A stretch of 64,000 nucleotides of DNA from Eumeta japonica. Taxonomy: Eukaryota > Arthropoda > Insecta > Lepidoptera > Psychidae. Made by a program: the position numbers and the translations under genes. A model generated the notes under the pieces. It saw only the letters and a program-made list of their open reading frames with translations. It was not told the DNA's origin and did not search any database. The DNA is taken from assembly GCA_005406025.1 (NCBI GenBank), contig BGZK01000752.1, forward strand, positions 186,001-250,000. The letters are read 5' to 3'. Positions within the stretch are counted from its first letter, which is position 1. Each line of letters starts with the position of its first letter. Shown here piece by piece: positions 44,850 through 55,238 of the stretch.

Positions 44850-45860
44850 AAGTATTTGTATAGTTTTCCATTTTTGAGTACCGTTGTAAAAAGCAGTCGG
44901 CCCAGTCTCCCTTGTGGATGTCTTCGTTGGTCTCTTGGAATGCATTTACAACCACTTCGGGGTGGTTTGTAAATCTTGTAACTCTAAGCTTATCTTTAAT
45001 GTTGGTGAATATAAAAAATCAAAAAGGTGCAAGGTCTGGATAATATATGGCGGATTCGTCTTTGTTTTTACTTTGAGGCCTTTGTAAACGCATTAATTGC
45101 TTTAACAAAATGTGCGCACGCGTTGTCGTGGCAAAGGACAAAATTTTTGTGAGGGCACTTTTCGCAATTTTTTTAAAACACTGGATAAGCACATACTCAT
45201 GTATCACGTATTTAAATGATATTGTAGTATAATATTCTGAATTTCTGAAAAAAGGCAATTATTTTCCTACCGATGTTTTGGCTCCTTATAAATTTTCGTC
45301 CACAAAACTTCAAATGGAATGATCCATTTTGCCGATTGGCTTGTCTTTCTTGTTCAAAACAATACACCCACTTATCTTCGTCTGTGATTACACATACAGC
45401 CAGATAATGGTCCTTTATTATAATTTTTATCACTTATGACACCACTTCGCAGGCAATAGTTTCTGGCCATCCATTATATTATACGGTATTAGTCGAGTAA
45501 AAAGTTTCCCGAACTTCAGTTGTACATGCAAAACCTATTGCAATTGACTCCTACGAATACCTAATATAGTACGAATTTGCTCACAAGATTTTTTTTTGTC
45601 AATTACAATTATTTGTTATACAGTGTCAATATTAATTCCGGTAACTAGTGATTGCAGTAGCAGACCTACCTTCACTTAAATCTTCAAAGCGGAGAATACG
45701 TCCATATCTGATTTCACTGAACCAGGAGTATACGGAGCTACTAGATGGAGCTTCATCGCCAAATGCCAACTGCAGTATCTGGCAATTTTCTCGTTGAGAT
45801 AGCTACAACGAAAATCGTAAAAAATCATGGCGCGAATATTCTCTCGACTTAAATTCATTG
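44850..45860 (-). pseudogene. Mariner transposase pseudogene, family B copy 3
   Basis: The N-terminus MNLSRENIRAMIFYDFRC begins at 45858, then frameshifts through WHLAMKLHLVAPYTPG. ITDEDKWVYCFEQERQANRQ (about 45405-45350) is the first catalytic block. FVLCHDNACAH (about 45140) keeps the second Asp. YYPDLAPF, a stop, then FFIFTNIKDKLRVTRFTNHP (about 45035-44960) shows the third Asp codon GAT present but shifted out of frame by an extra T. HKGDWADCFLQRYSKME (about 44915-44870) is the C-terminus. Inactive. Confidence 0.88.
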
Positions 45861-46270
45861 TGATAGAAACACAATTTCATTTTGATTGAAATTGTACTGT
45901 TTCTTTCGTAGACGATATTTCTTAAACAAATTGGTCGATTTATGTATTTCAGTTCTGTATGTTTTTGCAGTAGATAAATTTTAGGGACCAAAAAAATGTC
46001 TCGTGTCATATGTTTATATATAAATTTTTTTTCGTATTTTTTCTGTTGCTCTACATATATGACTAAATCCGTACGTTTAAAAAAAATCTAGACAGGAGAA
46101 TAAGAATAAAATTATAACAATTTTTTTCATCGTCTTCATTAAAGTATATATATATACACATAAATTTATATCAAAGGGCTGTGTGTATGTACCTTTGTAC
46201 GCATGAAATTTTAGTTTGACTCGTAAAGCTTTTTTATATTTAACCTTCAATATGGAACGATTTCAGACAT
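45861..46270. other. AT-rich unassigned DNA
   Basis: No gene. A short TATATATACACATA run lies near 46148. Confidence 0.5.
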
Positions 46271-46582
46271 AAAGGGAGAGCCTTGTTTCTTCCACTAATA
46301 CAGGAAAGAAGCACTTCCGGTCGGCCATGCGAAAAACCACTGACACAGAGGTCCACGCCCGTAACACGCAGCGTCCGACCTCACGCTTTGTTTACGGTCA
46401 TAGCACGAAGTAACCTCACCGGGAACTGTACACAGTTAAAGCGAAGTGGAAAATTGTTAGGGGCGAGCGAGATTCGAGGTACGAATACTCGCTCCCTTGT
46501 GTTGCTTCCCGTCAAAATTTCAACTTCTATTATGTTCGGTTGTAGAAAAATAAATTTATTCTCATTCCGTTACGGAATTTGA
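46271..46582 (+). other. Complex GC-richer segment with an open frame of unknown meaning
   Basis: 46283-46582 is open for 99 codons in a segment that is clearly less AT-rich than its flanks (CACTTCCGGTCGGCCATGCG, CGTCCGACCTCACGC). A pyrimidine tract GCCTTGTTTCTTCC and TACAG at 46298-46302 give an acceptor-like site within the frame. The peptide (for example RPCEKPLTQRSTPVTRSVRP) matches nothing I know and has no membrane or motif feature. It may be single-copy regulatory DNA, an exon or an old repeat. Confidence 0.2.
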
Positions 46583-46964
46583 TAGTGTCAATATTTTGCA
46601 GCAGAGCAATTCAATTGATTCAAATTGAGGTCTAAATGCACTTAAACGAGTAAAAAATATTAATTGAATAATTGGCACTTTGTTCCACAACTCTGTTAAT
46701 AGGGGGTAACTGCATTGTAATAAGTTAAAATTTTTGTTTAACACTAAGCATATATTTTGTTTTCATTATATGATTTCGATGAAATGAAGTCAAATGTTCT
46801 TCCAATACAAAGAAAATTTTCTAGTGATAGTTCCATGAAAAACCAGTTCTTAGTTTAGGAAATTAACGTATTCAAACAGACAGGACGCAAAATTTTGTGT
46901 TCGATGATTTTTCCTAATCATCCTCTATTCCACTTTTTTGAAATGGATGAGAAAAAATTACTAT
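46583..46964. other. AT-rich unassigned DNA
   Basis: It probably includes the 3' flank or end of the adjacent mariner; terminal repeats are not clear. No gene. Confidence 0.4.
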
Positions 46965-48010
46965 AAATGGTCGAAAATGAATTTATTGTTTCTCAAAATA
47001 TTCTTCGTTAACATAAATGCCTTTTTTCATACGAATAAATCAAACATTTGTGCCACTTCTCCTTGGTGACCTCGAAAACATGTTTTTCATACTTTTCGAC
47101 AGCCCCTTCTGGTGGGGAAAACCATTAAACGCATAATTGGTTTTAAATTTTTACGAATAAAAAAAAATCATAGAGTGCTAGGTCGGGACTGTATGCAGGA
47201 TTGCTTATAAGTTTTAAGTGTTTCTTTCTCTTTCAAAAATTTATTTGTCTGTTTGGCCGTGCGTAAACTGGCATTGTCGTGACGCAAGATGATACGACAT
47301 TTATGGTTATTTTTACGGAGTTCGTCAATAACTTCTGGTAAATAAATGGTCGTGTACCTATCACTATTCATGGTACGACAATTCTCCAAAGCAACAATAC
47401 CTACGTGTCCAGTTTTATTAAAAAAAGAAGCAATCATTCGCTTTGAGGTACTTCGCTCGCGCACCACTTCGGTTGGTTTCGGCTCATCTCGATAGAGCCA
47501 TGCGGTCAATTGCTGCTTTGTTTTCGAATCGTAGCAATAAGTCCATGTTTCATCACCTGGTACTATATGCCACACCAAATTTTCCTTGAATCTGGTAAGT
47601 ATGGCGCTGCCCTTAGTGATGCGGTCCGTTTTTTGAGTCTCAGTCAAATTATCTGGGATCTACTGTGAGCACAGCTTTTTCATACCCCAAATGTTTGTTT
47701 AGGATTGATTGTATTTCATTTATGCCTGTCCCTAAAGATGCCCGATTCTCATGGTAGGTCACATGCCTATCTGTTTTGATCATACGGAGCACAGCATCGA
47801 TGATTTTGTTGTTCACAGTGGTGAACGGGCGACTATCACTGAGATTGATACGACTGTGCTTGAATTCTGCAAACCAGTTATAAATAGTTGTTTTGCATGG
47901 TGCTTCATCACCAAAAGCTGTTTGAAGCCAAAAGAGGCTCCGCTGAGATGCCAAATTACACTTAAAATCGTAGCAAATTTTACTATAAAAATTTCGACGA
48001 CTTAAATCCA
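46965..48010 (-). pseudogene. Mariner transposase, least decayed copy (family B-like, copy 4)
   Basis: From MDLSRRNFYSKICYDFKCNL at 48009 a frame runs 120 codons through FGDEAPCKTTIYNWFAEFKH and SLGTGINEIQSILNKHLGYE to a frameshift at about 47650. It continues from about 47647 as LTETQKTDRITKGSA, then IVPGDETWTYCYDSKTKQQL (first Asp), IASFFNKTGHVGIVALENCR and RIILRHDNASLRTAKQTNKF (second Asp). A second frameshift near 47200 precedes NPAYSPDLALYDFFLFVKI (third Asp kept) and a C-terminus with EKYEKHVFEVTKEKWHKC. All three catalytic residues survive with few disruptions, unlike the other copies. It is probably the youngest insertion. Confidence 0.92.
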
Positions 48011-48989
48011 TAGTGACGCAAATTTTAAAATGACGCCATAATGTAAAAACAGTTGAAAGGTGAAAGAATTCCATTTTCAAAAGTAGTAATTACTTTTTAA
48101 ATATTGTTTCAGTTCCAGAAACTTATAGTGCGCCCCACGTAACTGAGCAATTCTTGAGTATATACATAAGTTTATACATTGGTATCTTGATAAAAACCCT
48201 GACGATTTCTGTTTAGTTTTTAACCGACTTTAAGAAAAGAAGGAGGTTCTATGTTCGTTTGTATGTATTTTTTGGACACGTTTATTTTATTATAACCACT
48301 TTAATTAACTTTTCCTTTTCATTATACATACTTATATTATTATTTTCCCTGATAAAATGAATATAAAATGTAAATATTTCTTTATTTATTGCTATCTTTA
48401 AGAACTAAATACGGTGCTGCTTTGTTATTGCTTTTCATCAACAAATAGAATTACATGGCATAAATTATAGATAGTAGGTAGGTACTACATAAATAAAATA
48501 CGTAGTTATATATTATATGGTAGACACTACGTATCCAACAACAAATACTTAAACACATTATATACATACATATATAATGTGTTTAAATATTTGTTGTTGG
48601 AAACAAAGATAAGCAATTTCCATTCTTGGAAGTTATCATATTCCCACGGCAAACTCGAAAGACGCTGAGCAAATCTTAGTTGTCTAGGGGCTATATTTAA
48701 TGTACAGACGCGCTAATTTTACAGTTTTATTACATGCACAAATTCACTAAAGTCGATGTTTCCGTACTAATGTTTTGACGCAAATTTACGATATTCAAGT
48801 CAAGCCCATGTCGAGTACAGTTTTAGCAAATTTTACAAACACAGCAGCACGACACCTCACTCGTTTCTCCGTTATCGTTCGGATTCAGCAACGGCTAAAC
48901 GCTCTTAATATAAACGTGCAATTATTCTTGGATTACAACCGAACCGCTTTATCATTTATCGGATTAAACTATTATATTTGATGTCGTCC
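48011..48989. other. AT-rich DNA with small repeats
   Basis: TTTTTAACCGACTTTAAGAA at 48217-48236, continuing AAAGAAGGAGGTTCTATG, is a fragment of a common insect repeat (AACCGACTTCC..GGAGGAGG). A 30-bp hairpin is listed separately. The 68-codon frame at 48775-48981 is unrecognised. Confidence 0.5.
48535..48600. repeat. Long hairpin, 30-bp arms, 6-base loop
   Basis: Arms 48535-48564 and 48571-48600 pair at 29 of 30 positions around CATACA. Confidence 0.9.
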
Positions 48990-49275
48990 TCTCGCCTCTA
49001 TATATCACTATTTAGTTAGTTAAGTTTTCAAAAAGGGATTTCCCCGAAGAGAGTTGTCCGTAGCCCCGTCGGGGGCCCCCTAAGGGTTGGAGGCAGCGAG
49101 ATTAGGATGTCGCTTTGTTCCGTGCTCCTGAAAGGCGGACATTCATCTTGTACGTCCTACGGCGGCGGCGCGGAGATGAGACTCATTTTGAATGCGCTTA
49201 TATTTGCCGGCCGCGATCCGCACAATACAACTCGCCGGAGCTACTTTTAATTTACCGGGGAGCGATGTCCAGATC
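48990..49275. promoter_or_regulatory. GC-rich single-copy-like block
   Basis: Contains GTAGCCCCGTCGGGGGCCCC, GTCCTACGGCGGCGGCGCGG and GCCGGCCGCGATCCGCAC with CTTTTAATTTACCGG. No ORF, no repeat similarity seen. Candidate cis-regulatory DNA by analogy with the other islands. Confidence 0.3.
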
Positions 49276-49467
49276 TTGAATATAAGTTAGCTGATTTCAA
49301 ATACTTTAGATACAATAATAATCGTAATTTAATTTACGGAAACTATGTATAAAAATTCATAGAAAACATAATTGGCGAATAAGCAGTAAAACATGTTGTA
49401 TTTTATATTGAAGATTAAAGCTTATAGAATCCGCGTGATAAAAAAAAAGCAAAATGTAGATCGGGAA
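49276..49467. other. AT-rich unassigned DNA
   Basis: No gene or recognised repeat. Confidence 0.5.
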
Positions 49468-49925
49468 AAAAGTTTTTTCGTTTTTATAACTAAAAAGTTG
49501 CAGGAAAATCTTAAAATCTTTTTGGTTGTTTTGTGTGTGTTTGGCTAGTTTTGATACCATTATGCATAAAAAATTTTAGAAAAACAAAAATATAAAGTAA
49601 AAACGGTGTCCCGCCATTTTTCTATTTTTATTTGTTCACCAAAATGAGTTAATCTAACGTAGAGATTCGATATATTTTGAAATTTTATTACAAAAAAAAA
49701 AGGAAAATGCAACACAAGCCGCGAAAATAATTAGTGACGTTTGTAAATCTAATGCTGTGTCAGTAAGAGTAGCACAGAATCAGTTCAAGCGTTTTCAGTC
49801 CCGTAATTTTGATATCAAAGATGAATCTCACTCTGGTCGATCTGTTGATGCCATATTGGAAAAAGTAAAACAAAATCGGCATATTAGTTCTTTAGTTCTC
49901 ACGACATAGTTGAAGAGCTGGGAAA
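49468..49925 (+). pseudogene. Mariner 5' fragment, family A copy 3
   Basis: 5' terminal repeat TTTTTTCGTTTTTATAACTA at about 49470, leader with CTTAAAATCTTTTTGG and TTTTGATACCATTA, start codon at 49644, then FKRFQSRNFDIKDESHSGRS near 49785-49850. The fragment stops at GAAGAGCTGGGA (49912-49923), just where copy 4 begins in the opposite orientation. It carries the N-terminal DNA-binding part only. Confidence 0.85.
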
Positions 49926-51000
49926 AAGATTTTTCGTATTTTATATACAAATACAAGACATTTTTTATCATATTTTATTTATATTTAATGATAGTATACA
50001 CACATATATATACGTATGACATTATGTTCAGCTACGTGTTACCATTTTGTAGATGTGACATAATCCCATTTCTAGAAACTTTAGGAATCTGATCAAAAAA
50101 CTGCGACAAGTAGATTTGACAGTCCTCTCTTGATGTTAAGCTAACATGTGAAAATCTAAAGGTGAATTTCATCAGCTGTTGGCAATAGAGGTCCAAATTG
50201 ATGGTTTTGCCCAACGGTAAAAGCTCATAATGGTTGATGCTCTTCCAATCCCACCATACACATAGCACCAACTTATTGCGAGTTGGTATGGGTTTCGCTA
50301 TATTCTGTGGAGCTTGCTTGCCTTTTAACCATGATCATTTACGCACGTTATTTTCGTAGGCAAAAGTCCATTTTTTATCATCAGCGATCAATCTTTTAAA
50401 ATAAACGGTTCGGTTTTATTACAAATTCAAATGAGTACACGATTTCTTAGATTTCTTTCAGTGAACTCGTGTGGGACTCAAGTGAAGAACTTGTTCGTAT
50501 ATCCAGTTTTTTTCAAATGTTTTATTTTCAAACTGTTTTGTGGTCAATCCCAGCTCTTAAATTATGTAGTAAGAACTTATATGTCGATCTTGCTTTACTT
50601 TTTCCAAAACGGCAGTAACTTTAGCCGTAGCAGGCCGACCAGAGCGAGGTTCATTTTGACATCAAAATTACGGGACTGAACACGCTTGAAACAGTTCTGT
50701 GCTACTCTTACTGACACTGCTTTAGATCCATAAACGTCACAAATTGTTTTCAGGGCTTGTGTCGCATTTTTCCTTTTTTTGTATTAAAACATCCAAATGA
50801 ATCGAATTTCTACATTACATAAACTCATTTTGATGGACAAAAAACAGTAGAAAAATGACAGGACACGGTTATTACTTTCTATTCTTCTTTTTTTAAAATG
50901 TCTTGTACTTAATGGTATCAAAACAGCCAGATATACAGAAAACAAGCAAAAAGATTTTAAGAGTTTATTGCAACCTTTTACTTATAAAATACGAAAAAAC
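49926..51000 (-). pseudogene. Mariner pseudogene, family A copy 4, inverted relative to copy 3
   Basis: Terminal repeats TTTTTCGTATTTTATATACA (about 49930) and, reversed, ACTTATAAAATACGAAAAAA (about 50979-50998) mark both ends. The start codon is near 50831 on the minus strand, with FKRVQSRNFDV near 50690-50660. The central catalytic part is reduced: it passes to the region near 50300 and ends with CQIYLSQFFDQIPKV and GIMSHLQNGNT near 50110-50035. Stops and internal loss of sequence prevent activity. Its 5' 450 bases are an inverted match to copy 3. Confidence 0.85.
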
Positions 51001-51479
51001 GTTATTTTTGATATGTATATAAAATTATAAATCATAATTTTTTTTATGACAAGTCAGAATTTGTGTACTTACACCCTTTTAGGTTTAGTATCTTTCTTTT
51101 TCATAGTTATAATTTAATATAATATATATTAAATTTATTATTTGCGTAATAAACAAATATGAACTCGTTCTTGTTCGTTGCGGTTTTCTCGTCCTTATTT
51201 TTATTATTAATGTCAATAATTGTAATTGTTAATTTCAATTAAGTCTTTATTATCGAATTTAAATTTTGTTTAGTTATTATTAAAATGGAAGCAAATAGTT
51301 ATCACAGCAATATCCTCATGTTTCTGTTCAATTTCGTTTGTCTTTCAGGTAGTTAATTCGTCAAGGTTAATGATTAAACTTTTGGCGACACTAATATGCT
51401 TTAATGACATATTTTCTAAAATTTTCGCAACTATTTAGAGAATCGAATTTGAAGTAAATTTCAATAACCGACTTCCCTC
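51001..51479. other. AT-rich unassigned DNA
   Basis: No gene. AATAACCGACTTCCCTCTTGG near 51463 resembles the ACCGACTTCC repeat word. Confidence 0.5.
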
Positions 51480-51760
51480 TTGGTTTTTCCGAGCGCCGTC
51501 TCGCTCTAAGACGTCGACGTTGGCCTCGCTCTCGGTCATGAATTTAGAGCCGCTCTAGGATTATCCCACCGCAATTTCCTCCGGCCCAGTACGACGCCCT
51601 AGAGAAGAATCTCTTTATAGGACTGTCCTTTTCGCGCAATGTAACAAATGAAAGGGACAGTGCTATAGAGAGAAATTTGTCTAGGTCGTCATGCTAGGCC
51701 GCTGGTCGATGCTAATTATGTCCACATGAGCGGTGCGAGGAGTTGTTGTTTTACTTAGCA
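51480..51760. other. GC-richer block containing a MITE-like element
   Basis: 51480-51590 is complex (GAGCGCCGTCTCGCTCTAAG, AGACGTCGACG). 51591-51689 has imperfect terminal inverted repeats of about 40 bases: ACGACGCCCTAGA..TCTTTATAGGACTGTCC on the left and GGGACAGTGCTATAGAGAGA..TCTAGGTCGT on the right. This is typical of a small non-autonomous DNA transposon. Confidence 0.5.
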
Positions 51761-52689
51761 CTTGCTATAATTCCACTCATTCTTGTCTCATTCCCACACA
51801 TTTCCGACGAAAAAATAGTTTTTGGAAAATAGACCCTTGAGAGGAGGAAGTCGAAATATAATTTTTTGTGAACTTTGAACGTTGAACTCGCAATGGTTGA
51901 TTTTCCAAAAAATGGGAAACATATTATTTTATAGAAGTATATATTAAATTTAGTGTTCCTAACTTCAAAAATGTCGGACTTTAGTACAACGTTACATCTT
52001 TAAATTTATACCCTTAAAGGTTTAATTTTGCAAAATCCTTTCTTAGCGAATGCCTAGATCGCATGAACGACCTACTTGCCTAGTTTAAGTTTATAAATGT
52101 TATAGTTCCGGAGAGTTATGAATATAATAGGTAAGGTAAGAATAAAATTTAATCTTCCTCACTTTTGAGGAAGTGATTTTTATATATATAAAAATCAGGT
52201 CCAGTATGTTCAACTCCAAATGTGTTGGTGTCTGACTTCTATATAAAAATGCATCTTATTTAGATACAAAGTCATCTGATTACGCCATTTATATTATACA
52301 GGCTTTTTTGTCAAAGTAGTTAATTTGTTTTTATCTTTTACAGTTTTATTTTATTAGATCGGAAATTTCCGTTTTACGTGTCTTATTGACTATAAAAATA
52401 CTATATTACACACTTTACACTAAAAACTACCGGATTAAATAAACTCCGATTGTGGCAAAAATTTATAATCATGTTATTTTCCTCTAAGCTATTTCACGAC
52501 ACTGCCATTTTAATCCTATTGATTATCACCATCAAAATTAGTGAAAGAGAAACAAAAAATTTTATAAAAAAAAAATATCATTTTTGTACTGAAAATGGAG
52601 TACAAAATTAAACGCACTTCTCGCTGAATAAAGGAATAATGAGCTTTATCAAATAACAGAAGAAAAAATGCATAATTGAGGCTAAGCCG
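51761..52689. other. AT-rich unassigned DNA
   Basis: No gene. Short runs such as TATATATATAAAAATC near 52181. Confidence 0.5.
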
Positions 52690-53170
52690 TAAGGGGCTAT
52701 TAGTTACAAACGCTTAAATAAATTTTGAATTACGTCGGGAGTTTTCAGGACATCGGAGTCGGCCTCGACACTCCGAACTGCGAAAGCTGTTTGAAATTCG
52801 GCAAATTTAGCTGCCTAACCATACCGAAACACCGCCGCCGAGTTTGGAATGAATACCTTTAATATTTTCGCCGTGAAACTTTAGGCCGGTCCGAACTGTT
52901 ACTCAGACCGAACTATCTGGCGGCTCTTAGCTTTCACAAATTTTCGTTATTCTAATTATATAATTGATCGGTCGGTGGTGAGTGTTTAAAAAGCGATTGT
53001 CCCTAAAATTGTGTTGTCGGCATCCGTTGACACCGTACTCGGCCTTTCTTATAAATTATTAAAAAAACGCATTTTAGAGTCCTCTGGTAGAGGATACGCC
53101 GCGAAATCCTGTTATTCTCGTTCATGCATATCATTATATTCCACGTCCTACCGTTTAACCGCTCCAGCTG
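52690..53170. promoter_or_regulatory. Moderately GC-rich complex block
   Basis: ACATCGGAGTCGGCCTCGAC, AACACCGCCGCCGAGTTTGG and TTAGGCCGGTCCGAACTG occur with CTAATTATATAATTGATCGG. There is no long open frame. It is a candidate regulatory block only by composition. Confidence 0.25.
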
Positions 53171-54504
53171 ATGTCGTATGCCTTATATGACGTCGTAATA
53201 TAAATTGCAAAAAAATTGTAGGTACCCTCCATTGTATATGATAATGTGTAGGGATTAAAGTAATTTATGTTATAAAACGTATATGTGTGCCTGGATATGG
53301 TCTTTCGTTTTTGTTTTAAAGTTCTGGCTAATAAATTGAATTATTTCCGGAAAATTCTGGAACATATTCGTTTTGGTCCCATTTTCAAAAATCTAGATTT
53401 CATCTGATATCGAGGTTATCGTGACCTAAGGTTCTCTGATAATTTTCCGAGGTATATTCCTATGTACGTATACGTGTGTGTGACCTTGTGCATCTTTCGA
53501 ACGAGTGGACAGATTTGAATCGTGTTTACGATATTTGCAAAGGCTTAACTAAATTTAGACATCTTAAAAATTTGAAATTGGTTGGATAGGTGGTCTACCT
53601 GACTGCAAAACATAAAAATATTTTTTTTACGTAAATATTTTTTTGAAATAATGTTTAAACTACCGAGCCGTTCTATTCCGAAAATTAGCCATCTCATTTA
53701 CTAATAAAACTTCACCAAATACTTCAAATTCTATCGACCGGATAATTTTCTCGAAATATATTGTGAATCAAAAAGGTCCGATTAAAGTGACTCATGAAAT
53801 AATTTTAAGATACTAATTTAAAAATATGATTTAATAATACAATTTTAAAAATAAGTACTTTTGGATAACAAAAATTTTAACGAATTTTAGAAACTCCATT
53901 GAAATTAGTTGATTTGTTCAATATAACGACGAAATACTTGAAAAAAAATATTTCCTTCAGTTTTTTTATTTCATATAATTTTTAAAGAGATCATTGATAA
54001 TTTGGAGGTCAATAAGCTTAAACATATCAGCGCTTAAGGCATTCTTTTCAGGGTACTCGAAACCTCCTAAATACGGACAATAATGTTTATGCGTTTTCCG
54101 ACCACCTAAACGTTATTGCTTAAAACAATGCAAACAATGCGGGAACTTTTGACGTTGGCTCGCAATGCGAAAAGTTACTCAGAAATGCAAGGCAATTTAA
54201 AAATAACAAGTTTTCTGTTTTCAAAACCGTTTAGGGCATCATTTCAAAATATGTTGCTTATTAATTAAAAAATTTGTTTTGGGCGCACTAGATTTTACTT
54301 ATACCAGAAAACGGGCATAAATTTTCCTCCCTTTATTACTGAAAATCGCAAGTCAAACGATTTGAAATAGTTCATGATCATAGGTGTTACATGTATTGCA
54401 AGAAATGAAAGTAAGTTTCATACATTTTCATAGAGTTTTTAAAAAATATGATAATATGTATTCGTTGTTTAGTTCTTTTTATCTCCTAAACTGAGTTACT
54501 AATG
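53171..54504. other. AT-rich unassigned DNA
   Basis: ATCTTTCGAACGAGTGGACAG near 53491 is a phrase of dispersed repeats (element heads with 'sensitive to divergence' word order). No gene. Confidence 0.4.
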
Positions 54505-54845
54505 CATGTTTTTAGTACTTTATTTCGATTATTTCATCTGTTGTCCGCTTTCGCCTACGACTTCGCCCAGTCAATCATACAATGTAGTCTATTATCTTTT
54601 GTATCAAGTCATCGCGCTGTCAATCACGATCCTGATGCCGGTCCTGCTCTCTAAGCAGATGCCGCTTTTCGTTTCTGACCTTGGTCCCACTTTTAATCGT
54701 TATGTCGGTTCCGTTCTTGATCACTCATACCAATTTCAATTTTGTTTTCAATTCTGACCTGATTCTGCTCTGCATTTTAATCCCCGTTCTACCCTCGATT
54801 TTGATTATACCCTCGAAATCAATTTCAATCAAATTATCAATACTT
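54505..54845 (-). repeat. Quasi-periodic GATCGG repeat, copy i
   Basis: TAGTACTTTATTTCGATTA, CGCCTACGACTTCGCCC, then AATCACGATCCTGATGCCGG, GACCTTGGTCCCACTTTTAA and CTGACCTGATTCTGCTCTGC words. The overlapping frames of 83 and 65 codons here are products of the word repeat, not genes. Confidence 0.55.
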
Positions 54846-54904
54846 TTTAGTCCGGTACAAAACAATATAGAAATATAACGTAATTTTTGTATCATTTAAT
54901 GTAA

Positions 54905-55238
54905 GGTATTATTTTCATATATTATTTGCTTACCAAATTTTATTATTATTATTAGTAATAATTAATAATATGTTCGGATATAGATACATCATTATCTGTT
55001 CCCAAATTAAGCAACGACATTTGTACTATGGGTAACATATCGTTGATGTAAAGCATGTATACTTTTTAATTTTTTGTAAATATAAATTAAGTATAATACG
55101 TAGAAACACCCAGATTGAACACAAACATTTTTTTTAATCAAGTAAATAAATGTATGTCTCGAGTGGGAATCGAACCCAGGTCCCAACGCAGCAAGCAGAG
55201 TCACTACCAACTGCGCCGATCAGGCGATCAATCAATTT
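54905..55238 (-). mobile_element. tRNA-derived SINE, lepidopteran type
   Basis: Read on the minus strand from about 55235, GATCGGCGCAGTTGGTAGTG is a box A region and GACCTGGGTTCGATTCCC a perfect box B. A body with GTGTTCAATCTGGGTGTTTC, TACCCATAGTACAAATGTCG and TTAATTTGGGAACAGATAAT follows, matching the word order of the common moth SINE (GTGTCTGGGTGTTTAT.. AGTACCCATAACACAAGCTACG.. CTTTGGGGCTAGATGG). It ends in a TAATAA-rich tail near 54930-54970. It is a pseudogene of pol III type, not a functional tRNA. Confidence 0.82.

Noticed and set aside
54506..54878. 83- and 65-codon overlapping frames
   Set aside because: They lie in the GATCGG-word repeat and arise from its word structure.
55140..55230. 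Possible functional tRNA gene on the minus strand
   Set aside because: Box A and box B are good, but no acceptor stem pairs and the downstream body is that of a SINE.
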